From Boletus sp. NGJ (lineage: Eukaryota; Basidiomycota; Agaricomycetes; Boletales; Boletaceae): 64,000 nt of DNA. Both the position numbers and the translations under genes were made by a program. Location: the NCBI GenBank assembly GCA_019096195.1, contig JAGTXK010000219.1, positions 372,001-436,000 of the forward strand, read 5' to 3'. The number at the start of each line of letters is the position of its first letter. The stretch's first letter is position 1. The notes under the pieces were generated by a model that saw only the letters and a list, made by a program, of their open reading frames with translations, did not search any database and had not been told where the DNA came from. Of the stretch, positions 11,625 through 24,269 are shown one piece after another.

Positions 11625-14411
11625 TGTTACGGTTATGGAAGGGGGTATATCTTTTTCTCTTCCTTTGCCCCCTCCTGGACCCTGGGACGACCTTCTCTTT
11701 GACTCCTACAACTACACAGGATTTCCCTGGGATTCCCCCATGACACCCATGCAAGCATCGCCCCATCTGGAACTCCCCTTCTGGGCGATGCACCACCATG
11801 GCTGTGACACAGCCTACCCTATTTCATTTTATATGCATTTCACCTTTGATTTGATTATAGACATTGCCTCCTCGGCTGTGTTCTCTCGTACATAGCCCAG
11901 TATTCCGAATTCCTCATTTTACTGATGCTTTGATCCCTTATGGTAATATTCTGTCTATAACATAATATTACCATATACAATATGAAGCCTGCTCTAGATT
12001 AGAAAGGCCTATATATATGGGCATTTGCCCCTCATGTAACTCTAACCTAGATCTACACAATTTCCTGTGTAATCTACCAAGGTCTCAGTTCCACCTCACT
12101 TCAGACACCTGCACCTGCTCTGGAAGTGATCACCATAGTGCTTGTGATTGTGCTTCTCATCACTTTACACTTGTGTGGCATCATCACTGTTCGTTCACAT
12201 ACCTAGCCAATGGCAACACCAACGCAGACAGGGTTCTGCCCATATAAGCCTAGGACTCCGCCACTGGCAACCAAATACAATAGGTCTGCACCTCCACTGG
12301 ACTGTGCCACCATTGTCAAAGTTCAAGACTCCATCATTGATTGTAGAGAAGGCTCCAACCCCAAGGGAGGCTCTACATAAAGCTAGCTGTTGGTCCCCAT
12401 ACCTAGGAACTCAGGCCTAGGGAGGTATTTTCCCCTCAAGTCCAGCTAGTCCAGTAATCAACCAGGTGGTCGATTACTTGGGAACGTGTCACTTGTTACC
12501 CGGCATAACAAAAGATCTAGGTTATAAATTGCTGTGCGACTATCTAGTCTAGCACTCCCACCACTATTCAAGGGAATAGAACTGCCTATCAGAGGATAGG
12601 CCCTTGCTCTATGCACTGTGCAGAATCAACCTCTCATAGCTCCTAGGAAAAGATTGAGAAGAAGAAGCTGCATTGACATGAGCTTCTACTCCAATCTCTG
12701 AAACATCTTCAGGAAGAAGAATCCCAGGGTCATCATCCAATTACAATGACTCTTCTTCCCGTATATTTCCAGATCCACCCAGATGAGCAGATTTTCCAGA
12801 TGGTCTCCACTCTCAAACCACGACCCCATTGGCAGATCCTACCCCTCTGCCCACATTCCAACTGATTCCCATCAGAGTAGATTCCCCTGATTCACTCTTC
12901 CCCAATCAAAGTGGAAGATCTAGTCCGGATCCAGGAAATCCCCGGCCAAATGAAGACTCAGACTCAGACAAAGATATGATTGAGATTAAAGCTGCCTTGC
13001 CTGAGGAGTTTTCCGGCAAGACCAACAATGCCAAAAGGTGGCTCATGGCAATGGAAGAGTACTTCCATTTAGGAGGCACAGAGAAGTTCATTGAGGAAGC
13101 CAAGAGGCTTATCCTATTGAACAGAATGTCTAAGGGAAGAGGAGAAGCATTTGCAGAAGCCTGATTGACCAGGCTGCTTGACAACACCATGCCACATGCA
13201 GACAAGACCTATAACAAAATCAAGAAAGCCTTTGCTCTCACCTTCACCCCCCACAACACCAGCAATCTGGCTATGGCAGAACTTGGATCTCTCCGACAAG
13301 ACAAAAGGGATCCAAAGGGATTTGACAAATTCATTTCCCAGTTCTCACTGCTGGTGGTCCACTCTGAGCTACAAGAATTCCATTCCATCTTAGAATTCTT
13401 CCTCAGGGGGATCGATCCAAACATTGCCCAGCAATTAGTTAATAGCGAGACCTTCTAGAAAGCCAAGAAAATGGAGGACCAAATCACCCTATCCCCTGTT
13501 GAACATGTCAAGTGGATGAGAGAGCATAGATGCTTCATCTGCAACAGGATTGGGTGTAGTACCAGGAAACATCCTGGATATAAACCAATCAGGAGAAAAG
13601 GATATAGGCAACCTTAGGAAACACACACTTGAGTTGTCACCACTAGAGAAATGCTACAAGATCCCCTTGATACATATCTCACGGAAATCTCCAAGAACAA
13701 CGGACGAGACAAAATTCTCAGGACACTCCAAACAACTTTTGACATGAGGCTTGATGAGCAAGGCCTCACTCTAGAACAAGCAGAGGAAGCTGCTGCAATA
13801 GAATGGGAAGAGAATGTTGATTCTCTTGCCCTTAGACCTGCTATGCAAAGCTCCACCATTTCCCTGATGAAATGTCTTTTTATGTAGAGGAGGTGTACCA
13901 ATGTCACCCTCCTCCTATACAATTGCCCCCATATTTATGTCTGGATTGAAGAGTAATTCTATTCATATTCCTCTCTCGATCTGGAAACAGGATGGCAAAA
14001 TCATTGGAACAAACACCTTAATTGACAGTGGAGCAACTGGATGCTTCATTTCTCAACAAGCAGTGGAGAAGATGAAACTACCCACATGGAAGCTGAACAC
14101 CCCAGTCTGAGCATGGAACATCGATGGAACCCAAAACCAATCAGAGACTATCAAGGAGAAGACCAACATCATGTTTGACTATGAAGGCATATGAGAACAG
14201 TGGGATCTCTATGTCCTCAATTGCAGCAAGGACAAAGTCATTTTAGGACTTCCATGGCTCAGGGCAGTGAACCCTGATATCAACTAGATGGAAGGACGGG
14301 TAACAATAGTGCTGTCTTCCTACTGATGGACCCAAGGGGATCCACCAGGAACCCTCGAACAACGATACCTGCTATGGTATCTGGAACACAACGAGAAAGA
14401 GTATGTACAAG
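11625..14411 (+). mobile_element. Gypsy-1-type older copy: 5' LTR, gag and protease part
   Basis: An 886 bp LTR (11625-12510, TGTTACGG...GGCATAACA) is followed by an internal region whose Gag begins near 12829. The zinc-knuckle region (CFICNRIGCSTRKH) lies near 13530 and the protease (TLIDSGATGCFISQQ) near 14010. It is clearly the same family as Gypsy-1, but most CpG positions have become TpG or CpA, so it is much older. The element stops at a scrap of Gypsy-2 LTR (14412-14466). It inserted into a Gypsy-3 LTR at 11624. Broken, with several breaks. Most of this copy is the loop of the large inverted duplication. Confidence 0.8.
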
Positions 14412-14466
14412 TGTCATATCCCATGTAATTTGACAAGTCCAACTCTGGCACTCTGTCCATAACTCA
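14412..14466 (+). repeat. Scrap of Gypsy-2 LTR start at the loop/right-arm junction
   Basis: These 55 bases match the first 55 bases of the Gypsy-2 LTR (TGTCATATCCC...). They lie exactly between the interrupted Gypsy-1-type gag/protease copy and the right arm of the inverted duplication. This is a rearrangement scar and not an insertion with its own ends. Confidence 0.75.
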
Positions 14467-15274
14467 GAAAATACCTCCCTAGGCCTGAGTTCCTAGGTAT
14501 GGGGACCAACAGCTAGCTTTATGTAGAGCCTCCCTTGGGGTTGGAGCCTTCTCTACAATCAATGATGGAGTCTTGAACTTTGACAATGGTGGCACAGTCC
14601 AGTGGAGGTGCAGACCTATTGTATTTGGTTGCCAGTGGCGGAGTCCTAGGCTTATATGGGCAGAACCCTGTCTGCGTTGGTGTTGCCATTGGCTAGGTAT
14701 GTGAACGAACAGTGATGATGCCACACAAGTGTAAAGTGATGAGAAGCACAATCACAAGCACTATGGTGATCACTTCCAGAGCAGGTGCAGGTGTCTGAAG
14801 TGAGGTGGAACTGAGACCTTGGTAGATTACACAGGAAATTGTGTAGATCTAGGTTAGAGTTACATGAGGGGCAAATGCCCATATATATAGGCCTTTCTAA
14901 TCTAGAGCAGGCTTCATATTGTATATGGTAATATTATGTTATAGACAGAATATTACCATAAGGGATCAAAGCATCAGTAAAATGAGGAATTCGGAATACT
15001 GGGCTATGTACGAGAGAACACAGCCGAGGAGGCAATGTCTATAATCAAATCAAAGGTGAAATGCATATAAAATGAAATAGGGTAGGCTGTGTCACAGCCA
15101 TGGTGGTGCATCGCCCAGAAGGGGAGTTCCAGATGGGGTGATGCTTGCATGGGTGTCATGGGGGAATCCCAGGGAAATCCTGTGTAGTTGTAGGAGTCAA
15201 AGAGAAGATCGTCCCAGAGTCCAGGAGGGGGCAAAGGAAGAGAAAAAGATATACCCCCTTCCATAACCATAACA
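14467..15274 (-). repeat. Gypsy-1-type LTR, inverted copy (inner end of the right arm)
   Basis: This is the near-perfect reverse complement of 11625-12432. The two copies are almost indistinguishable by eye over hundreds of bases, which makes them the most similar pair in the inverted duplication. Confidence 0.9.
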
Positions 15275-17659
15275 GATGCCATCACAAGGTTATTTATTAG
15301 ATCCACCATCAATACATTAGACAAGATCCAATCCATCTCCCAATGTGATCCCATCTCAATACCAGATCTAACAATCAATCTATGCAATGCCTTAAGCATT
15401 CCTTTCTCATTTCCATTTCATTTCATCTTTGCATTCAACCCCTCTGATATATCACAACATAGCTGCATTCCAGAACATTAAGGACTACCTTTCACTTACA
15501 TGTACATATCACATGCATCTCATTCCTGCTCACGTCTCTTTTGCTGTTGGACACTAACACTTTCTCATTCCTGTGATGTCATACCCAGTATCTACAATGT
15601 TATAGCATAGCACAGTCCATGCACTGCTACCAGTAGTATATAAGTAGCCAGTAGAGTACCATGTTTCCCTTAGTCTTAATACATATTGCCTTTCACTTCC
15701 TCACATATTGTCTTAGTTGGTAATGCTTGGAATGTCAGGTCTAGGCTTCATCCTTCAGTTCATTGGTTGTTCCTTTCACAAGTACATGATCACAAGGAAC
15801 AGATTGCCCTCACTGTCATCAATCTAGGGCCAAGCACAATTTTTTTCAGTTATAATTGGCTGAAAATGCACAACCCAGCCATCAATTGGCAAGTAGGACA
15901 AACCTTGTTCAGATGCAAAGGAGATCATGTCACAACCTCCATAGATAAGGAGAACAACAAGATGGACATAGACTATGCTCCCTCACAAGGTGACAGACTC
16001 TTCAGATTGGATATAGATGAATACCTACATAATGTTGCAACAAAGGTAGCCATAAAAGACTACACCTAAAAGAAAAAGAAGACCTTTGAAAAAGCCACTT
16101 CTAAGTACATCCATGAATTCAAAGACATATTTGCAAAGGAAAGTTTCAATGCACTCCCCCTAAGACACCCTTGGGATCATGCCATTGAACTCCTCCCTAG
16201 AGACCATGAAGTGGACTGCAAAGTCTACTCTCTAAATCCAGGTGAACAAAAAGAACTCAACATCTTCCTTGAGGAAAATCTTAAATCCAGAAGAATATGA
16301 CCTTCCAAATCCCCCTTTACTTTGGCATTCTGCTTCATCAAAAAGAAAGATGGACCTCTCCACCCTGTACAAGATTATCACAAACTAAATGTGGTAATAC
16401 AACGAAACTAATATCCCCTCCCACTCATCAGTGAACTTGTCAACAAACTTAAAGCCACCAAGTACTATACCAAGTTCAATGTAAGATGGGGGTACAACAA
16501 TGTATAAATGGCAGAAGGAGATGAACAGAAGGCAGTCTTCTGGACAAACCATAGACTCTTTGAACCACTCAGAATGTTCTTCAGTCTCACCACCATCAAA
16601 GACTAGACTGTTCTAATGTCCAAAAAGACACTTAGAGGATTCCTTGAATTCCTCAACTTCTACTGACACTTCATAAAGAATTTCACAATGATAGTGCACC
16701 CACTTGAAATGTTCACACATGATACCCATTATCTATTCGCTACCCTCTCTACACTCTTCGCACTACCTGCAGACAATACATTCGCCTACTCATTCAACCA
16801 AACTCCCCCCTTGCCTTACCTCGCACACACCTAGAGTAGCCTCTCATCGTACCCTTCACCTTATACGATACATCCTACCATTGCACCGACAACACCTATG
16901 TACACCTTCACTGGTCAGTACCCCCGTCGTATCCGCCATTACACCATACGACACCAAGTAGCCTCATGGCTAACCCTGGCATTCACCGCCACAAGCACAG
17001 GCCTGCACGCCTCTAAACTGCCACCACCCCGTGGATATACCTGAATGCAGTGCTCAGTATCCACACAAGGCCCGTAGATCAGTACCTGATGCAGCGCTCG
17101 GTACTGCTACACAAGTACTAATTAGGAGTTCACCTCCAGATCCTCGAATCCCCCGCTCAACCCCCAATCCTTGGCTTACACTGTAGATCATCCACCACAT
17201 ACCGCCCCATGTACTGATTAAGCAATGCTAGATCAACACGTTATTTATCAGGGTCCATACGCCACACGCTCCAGACAATCCCGAGTTCCCAACCTGATCC
17301 ATTCCCCGATGCACTCTGCGTATCTCCGAGCATCCCAGATCTCATGATCCACCCCCGCAACCCCCCGGAAGCCCTCCACTTAGCTCTTTCATTCCCTTTT
17401 CATTTTGTTTTTCCATTCTTATCTATTAGATCCCTTTAGATATATCACAATGTAGCCACACCTCAGAGCGCTCTGGACTACCTTTCACTTACATGCGCAT
17501 ACCACACGCATCTCATTCCACCACTTCTCCCTTTCGCTACTGGACACTAACACTTTCCTCGTTCCTGTGATGTCATACCCAGTACCCACGACGTCACAGC
17601 ATAGCACGGTCCATGCACCACTATTGGTAGTATATAAGTAGCTGGTAGAATACCATGTC
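15275..17659 (+). mobile_element. Gypsy-3 remnant, right arm of the inverted duplication
   Basis: Mirror image of 9393-11624. The remainder of one LTR (with a promoter-like GTATATAAGTAGCC near 15640) is followed by a protease region (15686-16069) and a decayed reverse transcriptase (near 16080-16680). A second LTR starts TGAAATGTTCACAC at about 16705 and runs until the Gypsy-2 LTR begins. The 127-residue protease segment is identical in both arms. The second LTR (16705-17659) is unusually CpG-rich and clearly differs from its mirror partner. Fossil with many breaks. Confidence 0.75.
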
Positions 17660-18232
17660 TGTCATATCCCGTGTAATTCGACAAGTCCAACTCCGGCACT
17701 CTGTCCATAACTCTGGCACGTTCTCCCTCGGAGTACGTCCTCATACCCTCGGACTTGTAACACCCTCACTATAGTATTCATACTTCTCCTTTCGTACATA
17801 ACCTATGCTTCTTCATCCATCCTGGTCCCGCCTTATAGTTGTCTCTGACCCAGTGTCTGTCTCGCTTAGGAGCACTGCTCTGGCGAGGTCCCATCTCCAT
17901 GTCCTGTTACTCGTTACACCTTACGAACTCCGTTACTAATACCTTCGTTCTGATCGTATATAAACCCTCTGTACTACTCCTGTAAAGTCAGTTCGAATAT
18001 CAACTCTGAACACTCCTCCTGTCTCCTGTCCGAGTCTCGACGACTCACTCCGACCCTCTGCTCGACTTGACGTTCGACTACATTGAGTCCAAACCTCTGA
18101 TCCTCCTACGTCCTCGAAATCCGAGCACATCGGACTCGAGCAAGGGTGCACCACATAAGGTGGAGCCAAGTCCTGACACCCTCAAGTAACTCCGGTCCTT
18201 CGGAGTTTCATCGGAGTTGTCCATTCTTAACA
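17660..18232 (+). repeat. Gypsy-2 5' LTR
   Basis: 573 bp, TGTCATATCCCGTG to CCATTCTTAACA. A TATA box (CGTATATAAACCC) lies near 17955. The reverse-oriented partner in the left arm is at 8823-9392. Confidence 0.9.
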
Positions 18233-19615
18233 GTATATTCAAACTCCCACTTGCAACGAGTCTCTCACAATATGGCTACACATACTACTAGATCCCAGAT
18301 TCGTGCCATTGGTGCAAACCCCTCTGCATCCCCACATTACAACCTGTTGAGCACATTTGGCAGTAGTTGGCAAGGCTCAGAACTCATCAACCAGTTCTGA
18401 AGTTTCTCCGCTCGATAAACTCCCACCTCCGCCTCTCAGTCACGACCACTCCTGGAGTCCCCTACTCCAGGAGTGTGCATCATCGAGTTACCCACCAACA
18501 ATGACTCCACCACCTCCCTGCTCACAAGCCAACACTTGAGTCAACGAGTGCAGGCTGCCCTCTTCCCAAACGATGACATCCTGAACTTTCCTGGAGATGA
18601 CCCATCGGATGATGATCCCGACTTCCCCAACAATGACGCTCCCTCAGACTCTGACAACAAGCATGTCCTGTGAGACACTCTCACACTGCTCGCTGATGCC
18701 ATCAAAGGCCTTGCTCGCTCCATGCATCATCTCTCTGATCACACTCCATGCACTAAGGTCCAGGAACCAGACCAGTTTGATGGGACTGAGCCCTGCAAAC
18801 TCCAGGTCTTCCTGGTTCAGTGCGAACTTAACTTCCAGGACTGCCCAAAGGCTTTCAGGATGGACCACGCTAAAGTCACCTTTGCGCAGTCCTACCTAAA
18901 GGGCATGGCTCTGGAGTGGTTCAAACCAGACCTCCTCCAGATGGAAGATCCCACTTTCTGTCCGCTCTGGATGGACGACTTTAAAGAGTTCGTCCTAGAG
19001 CTCCAGACCAACTTCGGTCCGCATGACCCCGTTGGAGATGCAGAGCACCAGCTCAACCACTTGTCAATGAAGGATACCCAACACATCAACAAGTACGTGG
19101 TTGAGTTCAACCAGATCGCTTTGCAAGTCCGCGGTTATGGAGAAGGTGCCTTACAACACCACTTCTATAACAGTCTGCCAGACTGCATCAAGGATGAGAT
19201 ATCGTGGGTTGGGAAACCCCCAACGCTCTCCGAACTCCGAAGCCTGCACACACGCCATCGATGTGTGCTATTGGGAGCGCAAGTCGGAAGTTAGCAGGCA
19301 GACTAAAGCGTCGACCCCATCCTCTGCCCCGAAACCATCCACCCCCACCGCATCATCCTCTCTGCGCCCCTCTGGTAGCGCCAAGGACTCCAAGGAGTCC
19401 AAAGGCAAAGGAGCTACCACCTCCGCCCATCCGAAGCCGGACTTGTCATCCAAATTAGGGAAAGACGGCAAGCTCACTTTCGGATGAAAGAAAGCGCAGG
19501 TTTCGACAACAAGCTCTGCATGTTCTGTGGCCAAGCTGGTCACATGGCAAAGGACTGTCTGAAGTCGACCTCCAGTCGCATCCAAGGGTCGCACCGCAAC
19601 CACAACTCTGGAAAC

Positions 19616-20608
19616 TGTTACGGTTACCGAAGAGGGGTACATCTTTTCCCCTTCCCTCTCCCCCCGTAGGACTATGGGACGACCTATTCTTCGACTCTGA
19701 CCAGGGATTCCCCTGGGATTCCCCCGCGACACCGACCCAGGCATTGCCCCATCCGGAACCTACCTTTCTAGGAAGTTATTCGTAACTCCCTCTTTAGGAA
19801 CCTATCCTGTTTGGTATGGACACCGCCTTCCTATTTCATTTGATACATGCCTTCTTCCTTTTTGATCCGATCATAGACATTGCCTCCTTGGCTATGCTCT
19901 CTCGCACATAGCCCAGTACTCCTACTTTCCCCATTGAACTCATGCCTGATCCGTTTATAGTAATCTTTTGTCTACGACTAAACATTACTATATTCGTCAC
20001 GAAGCCTGCCCTAGATGGGCAAGGCCTATAAATAGAGATGCGGGCCCTTCATGTAACCTTAACCTAGATCTACACTCCTTCCCATGTAATCTACTGCTTC
20101 TCCCGCTAAAGGTTCCACTTCACCTCAGAAGCCTTCTCCCGCGATCTGGAGGTGCTCGCCCTCGTGTTCGTGATCATCTTCCTCATCACTTCGCACTTGT
20201 GCGCTGTCATTGCTGTTACCGGCTTCTAAAGATTCGGCAACTCCAACGACCAACAGAGGTTGGTCGTCGTCGGTCAGGACTCTGCCACTGACCCAGCAAG
20301 CCCGGGACTCTGCCACCGATATTAGGCCCAGTAAGTCCTAGGAATCAGCAGACGGAAGGCTACTGCTCCTAGGCCTGCGCATCGGTCTGCCCACCCTTCT
20401 TATAGGATTGGGATTCCGTGGTAAATCCGAGACTCCGCCATCGGTCGTAGAGGTAACGAGAGGACTCTACGTAAAGCTAGCAGTTGGTCCCCAGTCAGAG
20501 GAAACCGTTGGGCCTCTGGAGGTTGAGTAACTCCCTCAAGTCCTGCTAGTCCTATAATCCAACAGGGGGATTATATGGGAACATGTCACATTGTTACCCG
20601 GCGTAACA
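19616..20608 (+). mobile_element. Solo LTR of Gypsy-1 inserted in Gypsy-2 gag
   Basis: This 993 bp LTR has ends TGTTACGGTTACC and CCCGGCGTAACA and is bounded by the 5 bp direct repeat GAAAC (19611-19615 and 20609-20613). The other arm of the inverted duplication keeps the empty site, with a single GAAAC near 7450. Solo LTRs form by recombination between the two LTRs of a full insertion. The insertion is therefore younger than the inverted duplication. Confidence 0.95.
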
Positions 20609-23600
20609 GAAACCAAACCAGAAGTCTCCACTTCGGAGGCCAAAAAAAAATCCGCGACCTCCATGACTCTATACAGACTGGAGGTTGTGTTGAACCCACA
20701 TGTGCAGCTAAGGAGATTTGCCTCAATGTGTCCACTCTTTCTGACCCCAAATCCCTCATGCTCTCCGTCCTCTTAGTCTCCTACCCAATTCTGCCCTTTT
20801 CTGCGCTCGTAGATTCGGGCTCCTCCGATTGTTTCATAGATACTACTTTCATAGATAAAAATGAACTTTCAACCTATTCCGTTCCTCCACTCCAACTCTG
20901 TCTCTTTGACAGAACTACCAATAGCACGATCACCCGAGCCACCAACCTCTCAGTCTGCTTCACAACTGGTGACATCACCCCAACAACTTTCTACATCACT
21001 CCGCTGGACTCCGCCTGTTCCATTGTTCTAGGACATAACTGGCTCACCTGCCACAATCTGTTGATTGACTGGGTCACGAGCAGTATCACGTTCTGTTCAT
21101 CTGAGCAGCATTTGCCAGCAACCCCAAGCTCCCCTCCACAGCCTCCAGAATCCCTTCCTCCAGCTGACATCCCACCCGATCCACCACATTTCTCTGACTG
21201 CAAAGCTCTGCCCATCACACTCATTAGTGCACCAGCATTTGCACTAGCTTGTTGCCTTGAGGGCTCCGTCCAATTCAGCTTGCAACTCCGTCCCCAGGAG
21301 AGCAATCTCCACTCCGCTTCCATCACTCCCCCAGAACCAGTCAATCTTTCCAGCATTCCTCCAGAATATCACGACTTCCCGGATGTTTTCAGCAAGAGCA
21401 AAGCTTCCCAGCTTGCTCCACATTGGGAACATGATCTGAAGATCAACCTGGAGAAAGGAGCCTCTCCTCCCTTGGGAATCATATACTCCCTTTCCACCTC
21501 CAAACTTGGCTCTCTCCATGCTTTCCTTGATGAGCACCTAGCCATGGGCTTCATCAGACCCTCTTCCTCCACCCACGCTGCCCCAGTCCTCTTTGTCCGC
21601 AAAAAGGATGGTTCACTCCACCTTTGCATCAACTTCTGAGGACTTAACAAGATCACAAAGAAAGACCGCTACCCACTCCCCCATATCTCCGACCTCCTAG
21701 ATGCTCCGAGCTGTGCTAAGATTTACACCAAGATCAATCTCCAGCATGCCTATCACTTGGTCCGCATTGCCGACGGAGACGAATGGAAAACATCTTTCCA
21801 AATGCACTATGGCTCCTATGAGTGGCTGGTAATGCTGTTTGGCCTTACCAACGCCCCCACAGCTTTCCAACAGTTTGTCAACACCATTTTTGCAGATCTT
21901 TTAGATGTTAGCGTGATTGTCTACCTGGACGACATCCTGATCTTCTCTGCAGATAAAACCACTCACAGAGAACATGTCCAGGAAGTCCTCCGATGACTCC
22001 GCAAACATGGCCTGTACACAAAACCCAAGAAATGTGAATGGTCCACCGACACTACGGAGTACCTCGGCTACATCATCACTCCATCTGGCCTTACAATGTC
22101 TTCAGACAAAGTCAAAGCCGTGCAGGACTGGGTGGAACCTCATAAAGTCAAGGACATCCAATCCTTCCTCGGATTCGCCAATTTCTACCAGCATTTCATC
22201 GCCAATTACTCCAACATCGTCATTCCACTAACCTGGTTGACCCGCAAGGGTATTCCTTGGGTCTTCGGAGATGACTGTCAATCCGCCTTCCTTTCGCTAA
22301 AGGAAGCCTTCACCACCGCTCCCATTCTTACCCATTGGGCTCCCGATGCTCCGATGATCATAGAAACCGATGCCTCCGACTATGCCATCGCTGGGATTCT
22401 TTCCATCCGTTGTCCAGATGAAGAACTCTGGCCTGTTGCCTTCTTTTCACGGACGCTCACCGCTCCGGAGCTCAACTATGGCACTCATGATAAGGAGCTC
22501 CTTGCCATCCATGAGTCTTTCCAGGCTTGGAGGCACTATCTCGAAGGCTCTAGCACCCCGATCGACATCATCACTGACCACAACAACCTGGAGTACTTCG
22601 CCACTTCGAAACTCCTGACCCGCTGGCAAGCCTGGTGGTCGGAGTTCCTCTCCCAATTCCACATGATCGTCCGCTTTCGCCCTGGATGACTTGGCATGAA
22701 ACCTGATACCCTTACTAGACACTGGGATGTCTATCCCAAAGAGGGGGATAAGGACTATGCTCACGTCAATCCGCATAATTTCCACCCCATCTTTACACAG
22801 GAACAGCTCGCTTCTTCCCTCTGCGCTACTTATCTTGCAGCTCCGGTACTCCGGGCTAGCACCCTGCTTGATATAGAGCAACTCCACAGCGACATCCTAT
22901 CTGCACTCCCCTCCGACCCACTCGCCGAACTCCACATGTCCACTCCCAATCCGGACTCACGCTGGTCAGTCAACAAAGACAGCTTCCTCCATCTCAACAA
23001 GCGCATCTATGTCCCTGATGCCAATGACCTCCAAGTCTGAGTCCTCCAGTACAAACACGACCATCCCCTCTCCGGACATTTCGGCCAAAATTGGACATTG
23101 GAACTTGTACGCCACAAATACACCTGGCCAAGGATAAGGATGTTCGTCAAAAAATACGTCTCCTCCTGCACCACTTGTGCCCATGCAAAGGTTCCAAGAC
23201 ACCGACCCTACTGGTTGTTGAAACAACTCCCCATCCCGGAGAAGCCATGGAATTCCATCTCTATGGATTTCATTGAGCAACTCCCCTCATCCTCTGGATT
23301 TACTGCTATCCTCGTCGTTGTAGACCAATTATCCAAACAGTGCATTTTCATCCCGACGTATGACACAGTAACATCCCCGGACTTGGCAAAACTATTCCTA
23401 CTCCATGTCTTTTCTAAGCACGGAGTTCCCTCTCACATCACCTCCGATCGAGGTTCGGAATTCGTCTCCCATTTCTTCCGCTTGCTTGGGAAAGCTCTCA
23501 ACATCCGCCTCCACTTTACCTCCAGTTATCATCCTGAAGGAGACGGTCAGACAGAACGGATGAACCAGACACTCGAACAGTACCTCCGCGTGTATTGCAA

Positions 23601-24269
23601 CTACCAGCAAGACAACTGGTCTGAACTCCTCCCGTTAGCGGAGTTCGCATACAACAACGCTCCGAGTGCTACTACTGGTGTCTCCCCGTTCTTCGCCAAT
23701 AAAGGCTATCATCCCAATGTTACAGTACATCCCGAGCACAACCTCACCTCCACTAAAGCCCGCGAATACTCCATCAACCTCAATTCCCTCCATGAATACC
23801 TCTGTGAAGAGATGGCTGCCGCCCAAAAGCGTTACCAAGGACCCACAGATGCTAGGCGATCTCTGGCACTGGACTTCAAAGTTGGTGACCTGGTCTTCGT
23901 GAAAGCCAAGTATTTCCGCTCCACTAGGCCTTCGAAGAAACTCTCCGAGAAGAACCTAGGGCCCTACCCAATCATCGCACAGGCAGGCTCTCACTCCTTC
24001 ACACTCCGACTCCCCGAGTCAATGAAGTCCGTTCATCCGGTCTTTCATGTCTCACAATTAGAACCCTCTGTACCCAACACAATACCTAACTGGGTACAAC
24101 CTCCGCCACCTCCGGTTGAAGTAGACGGAGAACCAGAGTACGAAGGTTTCGGAGATCCTCGATCTCAAAGATAGACCGACGATCGCCGGAACTGCAAACT
24201 CCTGTACCTTGTCCGTTGGTCTGGTTACGAAGGGACAGATGAAGAGACTTCCTGGCTGTCTAGCCACCA

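Larger units (their letters stand above)
7007..21050. repeat. Large inverted duplication of nested retrotransposons
   Basis: The left arm 7007-12432 and right arm 14467-21050 are reverse complements, apart from the later solo LTR (19616-20608) in the right arm. They are separated by a loop of about 2.0 kb. Both arms carry, from the outside in, Gypsy-2 gag, Gypsy-2 LTR, Gypsy-3 and a Gypsy-1-type LTR. The outer ends fall inside the Gypsy-2 protease region, so the duplication copied pre-existing nested elements and is not two independent insertions. Confidence 0.88.

Noticed and set aside
12017-12420. Short frames of 76-90 codons in the Gypsy-1-type LTR, mirrored at 14479-14882
   Set aside because: They lie within an LTR and recur because the LTR is duplicated, not because they code.
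7007-21050. Giant terminal inverted repeats of a DNA transposon such as a Helitron or Maverick/Polinton
   Set aside because: The arms consist of retroelement pieces cut at random positions, with no shared ends, no target duplication and no Polinton genes.
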